Source: Leptoclinus maculatus (lineage: Eukaryota > Chordata > Actinopteri > Perciformes > Stichaeidae). Taken from it: a DNA stretch of 64,000 nucleotides. The DNA lies in the NCBI GenBank assembly GCA_032191485.1, contig JAVDOI010000020.1, forward strand, positions 4,185,926 to 4,249,925, in the 5' to 3' direction. The notes beneath the pieces were generated by a model. That model was not told the DNA's origin and did not search any database. It saw only the letters and a program-made list of their open reading frames with translations. Below, in pieces: positions 61,606-64,000 of this stretch; positions within the stretch are counted from its first letter, which is position 1, and each line of letters begins with the position of its first letter. The position numbers and the translations under genes are program-made.

Positions 61606-63069
61606 ACCCTGAAAGCTATAGGGAGAAGGAAGCATGGTGGAAATTCACTGTGACATGTTTTCAGTTGAGACACAGAAGTCGGCTCGGCGACGTGACAAAT
61701 CTCCATTCATCAAAATCACCACAGGACTGAAGAAGAAGTGCTTGTGACTCAATCGTAATGGCAGGAGACAGCAAGTGTTTCGCCGTTAGGAAGGAAGGAA
61801 GGAAGGCAGGAGGGGAAAGAGGGAAGTGTGAGTGATGGACTTCGCTGGTTTAACCCAGATCCAGGCAACCGCAAGGAGGAGTGGACAACCGGAGGTGTTT
61901 CGATTTTATTCTGGGAGCGACTTGGGAATAAAAGAGGCTGGGAAAAAAAAAAACATGAGCAAAGAGCAGGAGAGACAGCAAGAAGGGAACGACGAGGCTG
62001 GCGCTGACCCATTTCTCCAGGCCTCCAATCGAGTGGCTGATATTATGCAGAACGGCTTCACGCAAACCTTAAGACGGACACATGCCACCAGACGCCAGCA
62101 GAGGAGGACACGCAGCAGGGTCTGAAGGACGTTCGCTTCTTATTCTGTGCGACTGCTGCAAAGTCTCGGCCTCGGCGCTGGAATATAATATCGCATTCAG
62201 ACATTCTGACGCGGCTGTGAAGTCATCGGGCCGCTCAGCCGGTGTCGGGCTGTGTTACCCACCGAGACACGGATAAAAAGGCTTTGCGGGCCTTTTTTTT
62301 TTTTTAAAAGCCTTTCAAAAAAAAAATAAAAGAAATCAGTGCTGCAGAAGTCACTCAGGGATTCACTGATAAGCATTCATTAAGTATTGATAAGTAGTCA
62401 TTGAAGTATTCATTTAATATGCATGGAGGTCCACTCAGAGCTGCACTTGACGGGGGTTGCAGGGATAGCAGTTTCCAGCAGGTTTGTGGAAGTTAGCGGA
62501 TAGATACTCACCACACACACACACACACACACACACATACAGAATGCCCTCACTGCCCCGGGACGGGAGCGTTGACCCAGTTGTAAGGAACATTAGTCGT
62601 GACTGTCCTAGATGGTTAGCACTTTACTGACGTTACACAAGGCTCATCCAGCCAGTCGCTGGGCCTCTTTTTAATGGCTCCCTCTTTTCTTTCTTTCTTT
62701 CTTTATGTTGGTCCATTATGCGTGTCTATGCTTCGGCGCTGACATTCACTCGGCGCGGATTATTTTCTGTTCTGGTCGTTTAATTAACGTGAGAATGACT
62801 GGGAAGAAATCTACATCTGTGTTTATGCCTACTGATGACTACCCCCCCCCCTTCTCTTTCTCTCTCTCGCTCTCTCTCTGAGCCCTCTCAGCCCCATATA
62901 TATACATCTCATATAGGGACTATATAAGCAGCTTTAGGGGGTTTTGCTCAGATTGTTCATTGATGCGCAGAGACACAGTAACCACACTGTGTTAATGTTG
63001 CAGTCGGCAGCCATCATTAACCCGCTGTACATCAAAACCAGGTTATGAACTGGGGGATGTCTCCTATAT

Positions 63070-63110
<41 letters not shown>

Positions 63111-63948
63111 GACCTCCGCACACATGCATGAAACATTTAGATGTACGAGAATGTGAGGTCACACACACACACATACGACATGACGATACCCAACTGGATT
63201 TTCACTATATTGTCGTCTCTAAAAATGATGAGATGGATTTAGTCAAAGCCAAAACAACAATGTGACAAAATACCGCAGCATTTTTCAGACCTCCAACAAT
63301 ATTTCTTTTACTCATTGCCTCCGTACTAAAGCATGAAACGGCAGCGGATCTGTCACAAGCAATCAGACTCCCTCTCAGCGGTGTGCGTGCATGTGTGTGT
63401 TTGTCAGATGTAGAGATCAGGTGCGCTCCACACTCCTAGTCCTCCTCTTTTTTTTCGGAACTCTGATGGGCGGTGTGAGGAAGAAGAGGAGGAGGAGGAG
63501 GAAGAAGGGGAGGGGGAGTTGGAGGCTGCTGTGCCGTGGCCCAGTTTGTTGTGTGTGTTTTGGTGCTGGAGGTTAATACGATGTGATTCCGAGTCGCCCA
63601 CCCTCCAAACGCACGGGACATCGAAAGATGGAGAGACAGAGGGAGGAAGAGGAGAGAGAGAGAGAGAGAGGGAATAAAGAGGTGGGGTGTTTTGATCGTA
63701 ATAGAACAGGATGGATGGAAAGAGAATAACTGCTGAGAATTAAAATGTCATCGGGCACAGAGGAGAGATCAACCGCACGCAAGCAAAGACACTGAGATCA
63801 TTTTCCCTTGGTGGATTGTGTGTGTGTGTGTGTTTGCGTACGTGTGTGTGTGCGTGTGTGTGTGTGTGTGTGTGACATGTCGAGGTTTTGAGGTAATGGT
63901 GTCCTCTGTGGAGGCATGTGTGAAATTGGGGGCTTGCGTGAGATTCTC

Positions 63949-63952
<4 letters not shown>

Positions 63953-64000
<48 letters not shown>
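63953..64000. repeat. (TG)n microsatellite cut by the window end
   Basis: The final 48 bases are pure TG and the array continues beyond the window. A compound TG/CG tract precedes it at 63819-63874. Confidence 0.97.

Overview
This window looks like teleost fish nuclear DNA, probably from a spiny-rayed (percomorph-type) species. The reasons are a vertebrate gene with canonical GT-AG introns tens of kilobases long, very dense (CA)n/(TG)n microsatellites, and short TTAA-flanked and hAT-type DNA transposons of the kind common in fish. The organism is inferred; no database was searched. There are no bacterial, plasmid or phage features.

Only one protein-coding gene is well supported: the 5' part of an ephrin-B gene on the + strand, best matched to ephrin-B3 (efnb3). 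Exon 1 (CDS 6162-6310) encodes the signal peptide and the first residues of the Eph-binding domain. Exon 2 (42151-42440) encodes most of that domain, including the receptor-binding loop. The reading phase joins correctly across the 35.8-kb intron 1. Intron 2 starts at 42441 and runs past the window end, so the fourth ectodomain cysteine, the membrane anchor and the cytoplasmic tail lie outside.

Layout: 1-4390 is upstream flank with microsatellites and degenerate repeats. At 4393-4618 a 73-codon minus-strand ORF ends on an overlapping AATAAA; its origin is unknown. About 4950-6161 is microsatellite-free and locally CpG-rich, and is the likely promoter/5' UTR. Intron 1 (6311-42150) holds dinucleotide arrays, G or C homopolymers, long purine- or pyrimidine-biased tracts, TTAA-flanked elements and a few AT-rich homeodomain-site-like blocks that could be enhancers. 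Intron 2 (42441 to end) holds a 672-bp foldback TTAA element, a 1051-bp non-autonomous hAT element with a perfect 8-bp target-site duplication, a LINE 3' tail and the longest CA array.

No previously undescribed gene system is evident. The best leads are the minus-strand ORF beside the promoter, the structure inside the hAT element, the foldback element, the upstream ORF whose stop abuts the ephrin start, and several enhancer-like blocks. More than 98% of the window is non-coding, and most long ORFs are translations of simple repeats.
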